A program made the position numbers and the translations under genes. Below, one piece after another: positions 1 through 6,782 of a stretch of 7,642 bases of DNA. The DNA is taken from the NCBI GenBank assembly GCA_900752475.1, contig CAADVJ010000061.1, forward strand, positions 1 through 7,642, read 5' to 3'. Each line of letters begins with the position of its first letter. Position 1 is the stretch's first letter. Origin of the DNA: an uncultured Collinsella sp. (GTDB taxonomy: Bacteria; Actinomycetota; Coriobacteriia; Coriobacteriales; Coriobacteriaceae). Under the pieces are notes generated by a model, which saw only the letters and a list, made by a program, of their open reading frames with translations, searched no databases and was not told the origin of the DNA.

Positions 1-529
1 CGGCCGTGCCCCCGGCCCCCGCAGCCACAAACCCGTCCTCGCCCAGCTCAACGCCGCCGTCCCAGGTAGCGGCACCGCCCACGGTGAGCGGGTCGCCGCC
101 GGCGCGCATCACGGCTGCCTTCCTGTCCAGGGTGCCGCACGCCTCCACGATGGCATCGATCACGGTCTCGGGACGAATGGCGCACCCGGGCGCGTACACG
201 TCCACGGGAATCGCGCGGTCCACGCCGCCGATCACGTTGTAGGCATCGCGGAACACGCCGCCCGAGCACGCGCAAATGCCGCACGCCACCACGCACTTGG
301 GCTCGAGCATCTGGTTGTAGATCTGGCGCACGACGGGCAGGTTCTGGGCATTGACCGACCCCGTCACCAAAAAGATATCCGCATGCTTGGGGTTGCCGGT
401 GTTGACCACGCCAAACCGCTCCGCATCGAACAGCGGCGTGAGCGAGGCCAGCACCTCGATATCGCATCCGTTGCAGCTCGAGCCGTCGTAATGAATAACC
501 CACGGCGAGCGCGGCATTTTATGATCCAT
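1..529 (-). CDS. echC: Ech-type [NiFe]-hydrogenase small subunit (EchC/HycG/NuoB family), 3' end cut by window
   Basis: This is the Fe-S small subunit that passes electrons between the NiFe large subunit and ferredoxin in membrane-bound group 4 hydrogenases. The 176 visible residues begin MDHKMPRSPWVIHYDGSSCN. Likely 4Fe-4S ligands are C19 and C22 (CNGCDIE), C86 (GICACSGG) and C116 (PGCAIRPE). The stretch around 40-57 (VVNTGNPKHADIFLVTG) is very like Ech small subunits. The start at 529 has AGGAGG (538-543) 8 nt upstream, overlapping the TAG of the preceding gene, so translation is probably coupled. The reading frame is still open at position 1, where a Gly-rich tail follows the core domain. 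The PGC motif reads AIRPE where family members usually have PPRPE. The family is clear; the choice of Ech over formate hydrogenlyase (HycG) or another group 4 enzyme rests on gene order and similarity recalled from memory, and the large subunit is not visible. Confidence 0.88.
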   Translation of the reverse strand, partial: MDHKMPRSPWVIHYDGSSCNGCDIEVLASLTPLFDAERFGVVNTGNPKHADIFLVTGSVNAQNLPVVRQIYNQMLEPKCVVACGICACSGGVFRDAYNVIGGVDRAIPVDVYAPGCAIRPETVIDAIVEACGTLDRKAAVMRAGGDPLTVGGAATWDGGVELGEDGFVAAGAGGTA

Positions 530-537
530 GGATGCCG

Positions 538-543
538 CCTCCT
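538..543 (-). promoter_or_regulatory. Shine-Dalgarno of echC overlapping upstream stop codon
   Basis: AGGAGG on the minus strand lies 8 nt before the ATG at 529 and shares bases with the TAG stop (542-544) of the upstream fused gene. Ribosomes finishing the upstream frame would sit on this site. This arrangement is typical of translational coupling and fixes the echC start. Confidence 0.75.
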
Positions 544-3424
544 AAATAAACACGTCGACGAGGATGGGCATAAGGTTGAGCAGGCCAAACACCAGCGCCA
601 CGCCCCATCCGAGCTTAAAGCAGCTGCGCCAGGTGCTGCGGGCGAAGGTGTTATCGATGAGCACCTCGACAAAGTACGTCGTGGCCATCACGACTAGGGT
701 GACCACCCAGCTCACCGGGTTGTCCCAAACAAAGAACATGCCCACCCACATCAAAAACAGCACAGTCTCGCACCAGTGCATAAGGGTCATCTTGGCCAGC
801 GTGCCGCCGCTCATCTCGGTGGCGACGCCCTGGACAATCTCCTGATGCGCGTGATGCGAGTACGAAAGGTCAAACGGCGACTTGCGCAACTTGATGGTAA
901 GCACCGCGAGCAGCGCGAGGAAAATGGGCGCGCTGTACACGATGATGGGGACCGACTGCCCCGTCACGGCGATGGAATCGAAGCTATCGGTGGCAAGGTA
1001 CAGGCCCACGCTCATCAGCAGAACGGCAGGCTCGTAACTCATAACCTGCAGCAGCTCGCGGTCGGCGCCGACCTGGGCAAACGGGCTTTGCGTCGAGGCG
1101 GACGCCAGCACCACAAAGATCGCGGCGAGCGTCACCATAAAGGCGCATAGCAGCGTGTTGGAGCCCGACACAAAGATGCCGCCGCCCACGACGGTAAAGA
1201 TGAGCGCGCACGCCATATAGGTATCGTCCATGGTATTTACGCTGGCGGGGGCCTTGCACAGCAGCTTGGCGACGTCGTAGAAGGGCTGCAACAGGCGCGG
1301 GCCCACGCGGCCCTGCATGCGGGCGGACAGCTTACGGTCGATGCCGTCGATCAGGCCGCCCACGAGCGGCGCCAGCAAGGCAAACGCCACGGTGCCAATA
1401 AAGATGCCCACGACGCCCGAGCCTTCGAAATACTTGCCGCGCAGCACCGAGGGCGCGCTCATGGCAAGTCGCTCAGGTCCAATCCACGCGCAACACAGCA
1501 GCGCAAACAAGATAATGCTGCAGCACACGACGCTACCCGCGGGGCCAATGCGCTTCTCGCCAAGGGCGTCCTCCGAGTACCAATTGCGCTTTTCGGCCTT
1601 CACCTCGTGTCCCATCGAGCCGCGGAAATGGCGATATTTGTCGGTTCCCACGCCCGAAAGGTACACGTTGACGTGCGGCTTATTGCTCACGCGAAACGAC
1701 GTCAGCAGCACCACGGCGATAAAAGCCACGATAACCACCATCAGATACATGGCGTCCTTGCCAATAACGTACGGCACGCGGCCAAACACCATGGCCAAGT
1801 AAGGCGACACCAGACCGCTCGAGATAACCGGGAACGCCACGCAGCACAGAATCAGCAGCGCGGCGATGGTGTTGAGGGCCATCCATTCGGTCTTATGGAC
1901 ATTGACCTCAACGTTTTGAGCCGTGGGGTCGACGCCCGAAAGCTTGGCAAGCCACTTGCCCCAGAAGTAAAACGTCGCGGCCGAGCCAAAGGCAAGCACC
2001 ATGATCATGAGCACGTTGCCGGTCTGCGCAAACGCCACCAGGGCGCCCCACTTGGACACGAGCATGCCAAACGGCGCCACAAACATACCCATGATACCCA
2101 GCATCATCAGGCGCGTCAGGTGCGGGATGCGGCTGAACATACCGTCCATGTCCTCGATATTGCGGCTGCCGATATGATGCTCGGCCGTGCCCACGCACAG
2201 GAATAGCAGCGACTTTGCCACCGTGTGGAACAGAATCAGGAAGATGGCGGCCCACACGGCCTCGGGCGCGCCGACACCCAGGCAGGCACTGATGAGGCCC
2301 AAGTTGGAAATGGTGGAGTACGCGAGCACGCGTTTGGCGTTGCTCTGCGAGATGGCCATGAGGGCAGCGAGCAAAAACGTGATGGCGCCCACACTCGTGA
2401 CCATAAAGCCGGTTACGGGATAGATAGCATAGAGCGGGCTCAGCTTGACCATTAGGAACACGCCGGCTTTGACCATGGTTGACGAGTGCAGCAGGGCGCT
2501 CGTGGGAGTGGGTGCAACCATGGCACCGAGCAGCCAAGTGTGGAACGGCATCTGTGCGGCCTTGGTGAGTGCGGCGAGCGACAACAGGATGACCGGCATC
2601 ACCAGCAGCGCGGATTGCGCGGTTCCGGCGCCGGAAAGCTCGATCATGCCCGAGATGGTCAGCGGCATGCCGTTAGCGTGCAGGTACATAAGGCCTGCCA
2701 AAAACGCGATACCGCCCAGCATGTTGAGGATGATCTGGGTGAAGGCGTTCTTGATGGCCTCGGGCGTGCGCGTGTAGCCAATCATGAGGAACGAGCACAC
2801 GGTGGTGATTTCCCAGCCGCAGAACAGCCACTCAAGGTTGTCGCTCGTCACGATGACGAACATGGCCGAGAGGAACAGGAACATGAGCGCCAGGAACTGC
2901 GGGCGACGGTCGGGCGCGGTCTGCCCGCGCAGCGCGGCCTCGTGCTCGTCGTGAGCCTGGAAGTCCTTCATGTAGCCCAGGGCATACACGCAGATAAGGC
3001 TGCCGACAATGCCGACGGCGAGGACCATAATTTCGCTCATGTAGTCTAGGTAGAGCGGCGTTGCGGTGACGGCTTCGGCCGCGGGCAGCGTCATGGCTGC
3101 AAAGGCGAGCGAACCCACCAGCTGGACTATGCCGAGCACTGTGGTGAGCGCGTTCCTATATTTGTACGCGTTGTACAGGATGACGGCGCACAGGATGACG
3201 TCGATGAGGGAGCTGATGATCGAGAGCACATGCGAGGCGCCGGGGGCAACCTCAAAGCTCTGCGGACCCGTGCCAAAAAACATGACGGCGACTACAACTG
3301 TCACCGCCATAATAATGCCGGAGCCTATGAGCCCCACCGCATCGCGGACGCGGTCACCGCGCGCGAGCAGCATGCCCAGCGCCGGTACCAGCGGAAACAG
3401 GGTAAGGAAATACAGTAGCGTCAT
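542..3424 (-). CDS. Fused EchA-EchB membrane protein of an energy-converting hydrogenase (NuoL-like + NuoH-like)
   Basis: One 960-residue membrane protein carries two subunits that are normally separate. Residues about 1-650 are an antiporter-like NuoL/HycC/EchA module: E205 in GWEITTVCSF, K288 and H295 in LTKAAQMPFHTWL, K319 in MVKAG and K404 in HTVAKSLLF correspond to the charged residues of the ion path. Residues about 665-960 are a NuoH/HycD/EchB module: GRVGPRLLQPFYDVAKLL at 705-722, DRELLQVMSYEPA at 788-800, SPFDL at 849-853 and acidic E862 and E870. The join is a basic, probably cytoplasmic loop (about 578-626), one membrane span (about 630-648) and a short outer linker. This topology would leave the NuoH-like part correctly oriented. 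The ATG at 3424 has GGGGGAG 7 nt upstream. The length is close to EchA plus EchB, so neither half looks truncated. No good internal ribosome site was seen at the join (M655, at 1462). It is the first gene of a minus-strand operon with the small subunit next. Confidence 0.9.
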   Translation of the reverse strand: MTLLYFLTLFPLVPALGMLLARGDRVRDAVGLIGSGIIMAVTVVVAVMFFGTGPQSFEVAPGASHVLSIISSLIDVILCAVILYNAYKYRNALTTVLGIVQLVGSLAFAAMTLPAAEAVTATPLYLDYMSEIMVLAVGIVGSLICVYALGYMKDFQAHDEHEAALRGQTAPDRRPQFLALMFLFLSAMFVIVTSDNLEWLFCGWEITTVCSFLMIGYTRTPEAIKNAFTQIILNMLGGIAFLAGLMYLHANGMPLTISGMIELSGAGTAQSALLVMPVILLSLAALTKAAQMPFHTWLLGAMVAPTPTSALLHSSTMVKAGVFLMVKLSPLYAIYPVTGFMVTSVGAITFLLAALMAISQSNAKRVLAYSTISNLGLISACLGVGAPEAVWAAIFLILFHTVAKSLLFLCVGTAEHHIGSRNIEDMDGMFSRIPHLTRLMMLGIMGMFVAPFGMLVSKWGALVAFAQTGNVLMIMVLAFGSAATFYFWGKWLAKLSGVDPTAQNVEVNVHKTEWMALNTIAALLILCCVAFPVISSGLVSPYLAMVFGRVPYVIGKDAMYLMVVIVAFIAVVLLTSFRVSNKPHVNVYLSGVGTDKYRHFRGSMGHEVKAEKRNWYSEDALGEKRIGPAGSVVCCSIILFALLCCAWIGPERLAMSAPSVLRGKYFEGSGVVGIFIGTVAFALLAPLVGGLIDGIDRKLSARMQGRVGPRLLQPFYDVAKLLCKAPASVNTMDDTYMACALIFTVVGGGIFVSGSNTLLCAFMVTLAAIFVVLASASTQSPFAQVGADRELLQVMSYEPAVLLMSVGLYLATDSFDSIAVTGQSVPIIVYSAPIFLALLAVLTIKLRKSPFDLSYSHHAHQEIVQGVATEMSGGTLAKMTLMHWCETVLFLMWVGMFFVWDNPVSWVVTLVVMATTYFVEVLIDNTFARSTWRSCFKLGWGVALVFGLLNLMPILVDVFI

Positions 3425-3431
3425 ACCATCA

Positions 3432-3438
3432 CTCCCCC
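3432..3438 (-). promoter_or_regulatory. Shine-Dalgarno of the fused echA-echB gene
   Basis: GGGGGAG on the minus strand lies 7 nt before the ATG at 3424 and supports that start. Confidence 0.6.
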
Positions 3439-3464
3439 ATGCAAAAACGCTGCAATTGTTTAAC

Positions 3465-3470
3465 GTTATA
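3465..3470 (-). promoter_or_regulatory. Candidate -10 element of the hydrogenase operon
   Basis: TATAAC on the minus strand matches the -10 consensus at five of six positions and lies about 40 bp before the fused gene. No good -35 hexamer is seen at 16-18 bp. Use would therefore probably need an activator, or the true promoter may be elsewhere. The palindrome TAACGTTA (3461-3468) overlaps it, and CAATTG occurs on both sides (3453-3458, 3474-3479), 21 bp apart. Confidence 0.3.
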
Positions 3471-3472
3471 GC

Positions 3473-3517
3473 TCAATTGAGGAGTAGCGGCGGCAGGTTT
3501 TCGGTCAACTGGGGAGT
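3473..3517 (-). repeat. Pair of 13-bp direct repeats upstream of the hydrogenase operon
   Basis: On the minus strand ACTCCCCAGTTGA (3505-3517) and ACTCCTCAATTGA (3473-3485) agree at 11 of 13 positions and start 32 bp apart, about three helical turns. The proximal copy ends just upstream of the candidate -10, where an activator or repressor would bind. This is a possible operator pair; no known regulator is recognised. Confidence 0.4.
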
Positions 3518-3569
3518 TTTAGGCGTACGGGGCAAGGGCGCGTCCGCTTTGGAGCAGTGGGGCGGCAAG

Positions 3570-3592
3570 AAAAATGCGCCCCCGTGGGCGCA
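3570..3592 (-). terminator. Rho-independent terminator of the double-HTH gene
   Basis: A perfect 7-bp stem (TGCGCCC 3575-3581 with GGGCGCA 3586-3592) and a 4-nt loop are followed on the minus strand by TTTTTCTT. The hairpin starts 12 nt after the TAG of the gene at 3605, so that gene's transcript ends before the hydrogenase operon. Confidence 0.8.
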
Positions 3593-3604
3593 CCATCCCG
3601 TTTG

Positions 3605-4000
3605 CTATTCCGCCTTTTTAACGCGCGGCTTGCGACCGCGCGGCTTATCGACCAGTGCGGACTCACCGCTCTCGCGATACTGGCGACACCAAGCCTTGAC
3701 CGAAGACTCGCTAGGAATCTTGCGCTTGATCATGGCCTCGCGAACCGTCAAGCCGTTTTCCAAGCGGTCCTTGACCACGGCGAGCTTAACTTCGTACGAA
3801 TAGGTGTGATGATGCGAACCGGCATTGAGAACGGCGTCGGCACCGCCCACGGCATACGCGCGGGCCCACTGACGAGCCGTGGCCTGGGGAATGCCAAGCT
3901 CCGCGGCGAGGGCGCGATGACCGACCCCCTCTTGAAGGATCTCGACGGCGCGCTGCCTAACCTCGGGCGCATGCGTGCGAGTCCTAGTTGCTTCCGACAT
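3605..4000 (-). CDS. Lone double helix-turn-helix protein resembling IS3/IS150-type transposase OrfA
   Basis: This is a small basic protein of 131 residues, or 134 if the GTG at 4009 is used. It has two helix-turn-helix units. The first, counted from the GTG start, is about 17-52 (HRALAAELGIPQATARQWAR) and the second about 73-113 (LTVREAMIKRKIPSESSVKAW). A basic tail (KPRGRKPRVKKAE) follows. This tandem layout is that of IS150-type OrfA, which binds IS ends. No OrfB integrase frame follows. The gene ends in TAG and runs straight into a terminator, and no terminal inverted repeats were found. An A5G run (TTAAAAAGG, around 3613-3621) near the 3' end recalls the slippery site of IS3 elements but is shorter than the usual A6G. 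It is either a relic of an insertion sequence or a domesticated DNA-binding protein. Neither possible start has a strong Shine-Dalgarno, so the start is uncertain. Confidence 0.75.
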   Translation of the reverse strand: MSEATRTRTHAPEVRQRAVEILQEGVGHRALAAELGIPQATARQWARAYAVGGADAVLNAGSHHHTYSYEVKLAVVKDRLENGLTVREAMIKRKIPSESSVKAWCRQYRESGESALVDKPRGRKPRVKKAE

Positions 4001-4009
4001 ACCTGCCAC

Positions 4010-4333
4010 TTCTTAGCCTTAACCGTTAATCTGCTTTCTTACGTGCAAGTTAGATAGTAGCATTTTACCGTTTGCTCAAAGCAGTTAATTAAAATAGACG
4101 CGGCGTTATCTGGGCATTTGGCACCAAATTACGACATTTCTTTATCGATTATTTACGCTGGTAGCTGACTCGCAGCTAATCGTCATTCGCTTGTCAACAA
4201 AATTGGCATCTCTTTATGTCCTTTGGTATAGAGGATATAGTTATTAACCCCTCCCTCAATAATTTTGAGTGATCTGCAAGACAGTAGACGTCCTCACTCC
4301 TCATGATTACCGCGCATTGCCGTCCACCGGAGC
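4010..4333. other. A+T-rich intergenic stretch without a convincing gene
   Basis: Roughly 320 bp between the HTH gene and the flavoenzyme terminator is clearly richer in A and T than the genes around it. It holds the weak HTH promoter, a small hairpin (TAGCTG 4162-4167 with CAGCTA 4173-4178) and a short CTCAA/TTGAG hairpin near 4256-4270. The only minus-strand frame across it (60 codons, 4194-4376) lacks a ribosome site, overlaps the terminator and resembles nothing I recognise. Confidence 0.6.
4051..4079 (-). promoter_or_regulatory. Weak candidate promoter for the double-HTH gene
   Basis: TTGAGC (4074-4079) and TATCTA (4051-4056) on the minus strand are separated by 17 bp, about 50 bp upstream of the gene. 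The -35 matches well in its first half; the -10 is poor. TAAAAT inside the spacer is an alternative -10. The assignment is tentative. Confidence 0.25.
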
Positions 4334-4374
4334 AAAACAAAAAGGGCGGGACCTGCTGCGCTTGCAGGCCCCGC
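4334..4374 (-). terminator. Rho-independent terminator of the flavoenzyme gene
   Basis: An 11-position stem (4346-4356 with 4364-4374) has one internal mismatch and a 7-nt loop. On the minus strand it is followed by CCTTTTTGTTTTG. It lies about 75 nt past the TAG stop at 4450. Confidence 0.8.
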
Positions 4375-4449
4375 ACCGGTTGACACCCGACGGGACACAG
4401 CCGGGCGAGACGGATCCGTGCTACCGCCCCGCCTGGCCGCGATGTTCAA

Positions 4450-6480
4450 CTACAGCTCGTTGGCCGCGTGATACGCCGTGCGAATGGCGCTCGCGATGTC
4501 GGCGGTGCGCTCACCCGAGCAGTCGCCCACGCAGGTCACGGGCACCGTCACGCCATCCAGGTCAAACGCGTTGGCCTTGGAGCCCACGGCCATCACCACG
4601 TAATCGCAGGCGATCTTCACCGGCTCCTCGGCGCCGTCCTCGGTGGTGCGAACAGCCTCCACGCCCTCGTCGGTAATGGCGGTCAGGCGGGTCTTCACGT
4701 GCTGCTCCACGTTGTGCTCTGCAAAGTCGCTCATAATCAGCGGCAGAATGGTCTCGGACTCGCCCGCGGCAATCTTGTCGAGCATCTCGACGATCGCCAC
4801 CTCGCAGCCGTGCTGCAGCAGGTACTCGGCAGTCTCGGTGCCCACCAGGCCACCGCCAATGACGGCGACGCGGCCGCTGAGCTCCACCTTGCCGGCCAGC
4901 ACGTCCCAGCTCGAGACGACCTTGTCCGAGTCGGCGCCCGGAACGGGGATGACCACGTCGTGCGCGCCCACGGCCACAATCGCGGCGTCGGCGGCGTTGA
5001 GGTCCTCAGCGGTAGCGGCATGGCTGAGCTCAACCTTCACGCCCAGGCCAGGCAGAATCTTCTCGTAGTACTCGACCGAGCGCATGATCTCGTCCTTGCG
5101 CGGAGGCGCAGCCGCCAGCACAATCTGGCCGCCCAAGTGATCGCTCGCCTCGTAGATGGTCACGTCGTAGCCGCGCTTGGCCGCCACGCGTGCGGCCTCC
5201 AGGCCGGCGATGCCGCCGCCCACCACGGCGATCTTCTTGTCGCCCTCGCCCGGCTTAATGGCGATGGTCGCCTCGTCGCCGTTCTCCGCGTTGAGCACGC
5301 ACGAAATGTACTTGCGGTTTTGAATCGCGTCGACACAGCCCTTGTTGCAGTTGAGGCACTCGCGGATGGGCTCACCCGTGGCGGCCTTCAGCGCAATGTC
5401 GGGGTCGCACATGAGCGAGCGGCCATAGGCGATGATGTCGGCGGCGCCGTCTTCCAGAATCTTCTCGCCGGCCTCGACCGAGACAACACGGCCGACGGTT
5501 GCCACCGGCACGGAGACCAGGGCCTTGACGCGCTCGGCCACGGACAGCGTCCAGTTGTAGGGCATGGCGCCCATGGGCGGAATGGTGTCGCCCATGTTGC
5601 CGGTGTGGTTGGCCTGCGCGACCTGGATCATGTCGATGCCCGCGCCCTCAAGCAGCTTGGCAAACTCGCAGGCCTCGTCGGGCTGCAGGCCGCCCTTGCC
5701 GCGCGGCGTGCCGTCGGGGTTCTCCATAATCACGGGGAGCTTGTACTCCACCATCAGCTGCGGCGCGGCTTCCTTAATGGCAGCGACGACCTCCAGCGCG
5801 TAGCGAACGCGGTTCTCGAACGAACCACCGTACTCGTCGGTGCGCTGGTTGAGGATCGCGGAGCACAGCGAACCCACCAGGCGGTCGCCGTGGACCTCGA
5901 TGGCATCGATCCCGGCCTGCTGTGCGCGAGCGGCCGAGGCAGCGATGGCCTCCTTGATCTGGGTGAGTTGCTCCACACTCGCCTCGTTCACAAAGTGCTG
6001 CATGTCGTGGTGCAGCTTGGCGTAGGCTTGGTTGCGGATCTCGTTGGACTCGGCCATCTTGGCGGCAAAGGTCTCCTCGTCGCCGGCGGCCTTGGCCTCC
6101 TGCGCGGCCTTGGCGGCAGCCATGGAACCCATGACCATGCGGCCGACACCGGGCACGTCGTACTCGGGGTGGAACAGCTGCAGCGCGACCTTAGCGCCGT
6201 GCTTGTGAACGGCGTCGGCCAGCGCCTTAAACGTGGGGATCTGGGCGTCGGTTGCCAGCTTGGGCGTGGGGCTTGCGGTCATGACGGGAGCAACGTCGCC
6301 GATGACGATGTAGCTCACGCCGCCACGGGCCAGGCGCTCGTAAAAAGCCAGGCTGCGCTCGCCGATGGAGCCGTCGCGCTCCTCGTAGCCGGTGGTCAGC
6401 GGCGGAAACATAATGCGGTTTTTGAGCTCAAGGGGGCCAACCGTAATGGGCTGGAGCAGCTTGGATGCAGGTGCGGTCAT
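4450..6480 (-). CDS. FMN/FAD/4Fe-4S NAD(P)H oxidoreductase (2,4-dienoyl-CoA / 2-enoate reductase, BaiCD/BaiH-like)
   Basis: This is a likely soluble flavoenzyme that moves hydride from NAD(P)H through FAD and a 4Fe-4S cluster to FMN, to reduce an activated C=C bond. The substrate cannot be told. Numbering is from the upstream ATG at 6486. Residues 10-365 are an Old Yellow Enzyme barrel (QPITVGPLELKNRIMFPPL; QRTDEYGGSFENRVRYALE 214-232; YGRSLMCDPD 354-363). The Fe-S cysteines are C377, C380, C384 and C396. The FAD Rossmann motif is VVGGGIAGLEAA (421-432), the NAD(P) motif is VIGGGLVGTETAEYL (542-556), and the C-terminal FAD site is CVGDCSGERTADIASAI (652-668). Full length is as in 2-enoate reductases. 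Two features are odd: a helical Ala/Lys/Glu-rich insertion (about 118-165), and HGDRLVGSLCSAILNQRTD (199-217) where relatives have HGAHGYLxxxFLSP. I prefer the ATG at 6480 (676 residues) because GAGGA sits 6 nt before it; at 6486 it would abut the start. The gene appears monocistronic, with its own terminator. Confidence 0.9.
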   Translation of the reverse strand: MTAPASKLLQPITVGPLELKNRIMFPPLTTGYEERDGSIGERSLAFYERLARGGVSYIVIGDVAPVMTASPTPKLATDAQIPTFKALADAVHKHGAKVALQLFHPEYDVPGVGRMVMGSMAAAKAAQEAKAAGDEETFAAKMAESNEIRNQAYAKLHHDMQHFVNEASVEQLTQIKEAIAASAARAQQAGIDAIEVHGDRLVGSLCSAILNQRTDEYGGSFENRVRYALEVVAAIKEAAPQLMVEYKLPVIMENPDGTPRGKGGLQPDEACEFAKLLEGAGIDMIQVAQANHTGNMGDTIPPMGAMPYNWTLSVAERVKALVSVPVATVGRVVSVEAGEKILEDGAADIIAYGRSLMCDPDIALKAATGEPIRECLNCNKGCVDAIQNRKYISCVLNAENGDEATIAIKPGEGDKKIAVVGGGIAGLEAARVAAKRGYDVTIYEASDHLGGQIVLAAAPPRKDEIMRSVEYYEKILPGLGVKVELSHAATAEDLNAADAAIVAVGAHDVVIPVPGADSDKVVSSWDVLAGKVELSGRVAVIGGGLVGTETAEYLLQHGCEVAIVEMLDKIAAGESETILPLIMSDFAEHNVEQHVKTRLTAITDEGVEAVRTTEDGAEEPVKIACDYVVMAVGSKANAFDLDGVTVPVTCVGDCSGERTADIASAIRTAYHAANEL

Positions 6481-6486
6481 GGACAT

Positions 6487-6494
6487 TCCTCTCT
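6487..6494 (-). promoter_or_regulatory. Shine-Dalgarno that decides the flavoenzyme start
   Basis: AGAGAGGA on the minus strand directly abuts the ATG at 6486 but lies 6 nt from the ATG at 6480. Normal spacing favours 6480, making the protein two residues shorter than the longest frame. Confidence 0.6.
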
Positions 6495-6532
6495 TGTAGG
6501 CGCGGCGGCGATGATGCCGCGTAGTTGTCTAG

Positions 6533-6562
6533 AGGATATGGCATGGGGGTACGGGAGCACAA
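6533..6562 (-). promoter_or_regulatory. Weak candidate promoter of the flavoenzyme gene
   Basis: TTGTGC (6557-6562) and TATCCT (6533-6538) on the minus strand are 18 bp apart, giving a leader of about 45 nt. Both hexamers are imperfect. If real, the palindromic repeats at 6618-6839 lie upstream of the transcript, not in its leader. Confidence 0.25.
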
Positions 6563-6617
6563 TGAAAATCGGCGGACAGCAGGTAGCGGCAGGTGGATGG
6601 GGCAGGGCGGCCCGTCG

Positions 6618-6682
6618 GTTTGTCTCAATCTGTAACAGTTACGCGGCAAAACTGGGTCTTACTGTTACAGATCGAGACAAAC
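6618..6682. repeat. Palindromic repeat copy 1 (22-bp arms)
   Basis: The arms at 6618-6639 and 6661-6682 are inverted copies with one mismatch over 22 bp, sharing the core TCTCAATCTGTAACA and TGTTACAGATCGAGA. The 21-nt centre contains CGGCAAAACTGGGTCT. As DNA it could extrude a cruciform; as RNA it would be a long stable hairpin. There is no U-run after it, so it is not an ordinary terminator. It is the first of three copies at 80-81 bp spacing. Confidence 0.8.
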
Positions 6683-6702
6683 CAAACCCGCCTGCTAGAA
6701 AA

Positions 6703-6757
6703 TCTCAATCTGTAACAACAACTCGGCAAAATCCGTTCCTCGTGTTACAGATTTAGA
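6703..6757. repeat. Palindromic repeat copy 2 (15-bp arms)
   Basis: TCTCAATCTGTAACA (6703-6717) pairs with TGTTACAGATTTAGA (6743-6757) with one mismatch. The 25-nt centre contains CTCGGCAAAATCCG, matching the centre of copy 1. The copy begins exactly 80 bp after the corresponding base of copy 1. It is the most degraded of the three. Confidence 0.75.
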
Positions 6758-6782
6758 CAAACACGACCCAACCCACCGGTAT

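Noticed and set aside
3066..3803. A 245-codon plus-strand open frame across the hydrogenase start and the HTH gene
   Set aside because: It runs antisense through two supported genes and a terminator, with no recognisable domain and an unlikely composition.
4203..4232. Plus-strand promoter-like pair TTGGCA ... TATAGA with an 18-bp spacer
   Set aside because: There is no plus-strand gene or U-tailed terminator downstream. In A+T-rich DNA such matches are expected by chance.
4194..4376. A 60-codon minus-strand frame in the A+T-rich gap
   Set aside because: It has no Shine-Dalgarno, begins inside the terminator stem of the flavoenzyme gene and shows no recognisable motif. A remnant cannot be excluded but is not supported.
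4468..6756. A 762-codon plus-strand open frame antisense to the flavoenzyme
   Set aside because: Its sequence is low-complexity (His, Gly, Ala, Leu, Arg rich) with no domain, as expected for the complement of a G+C-rich gene. The minus-strand frame has full cofactor motifs and a ribosome site.
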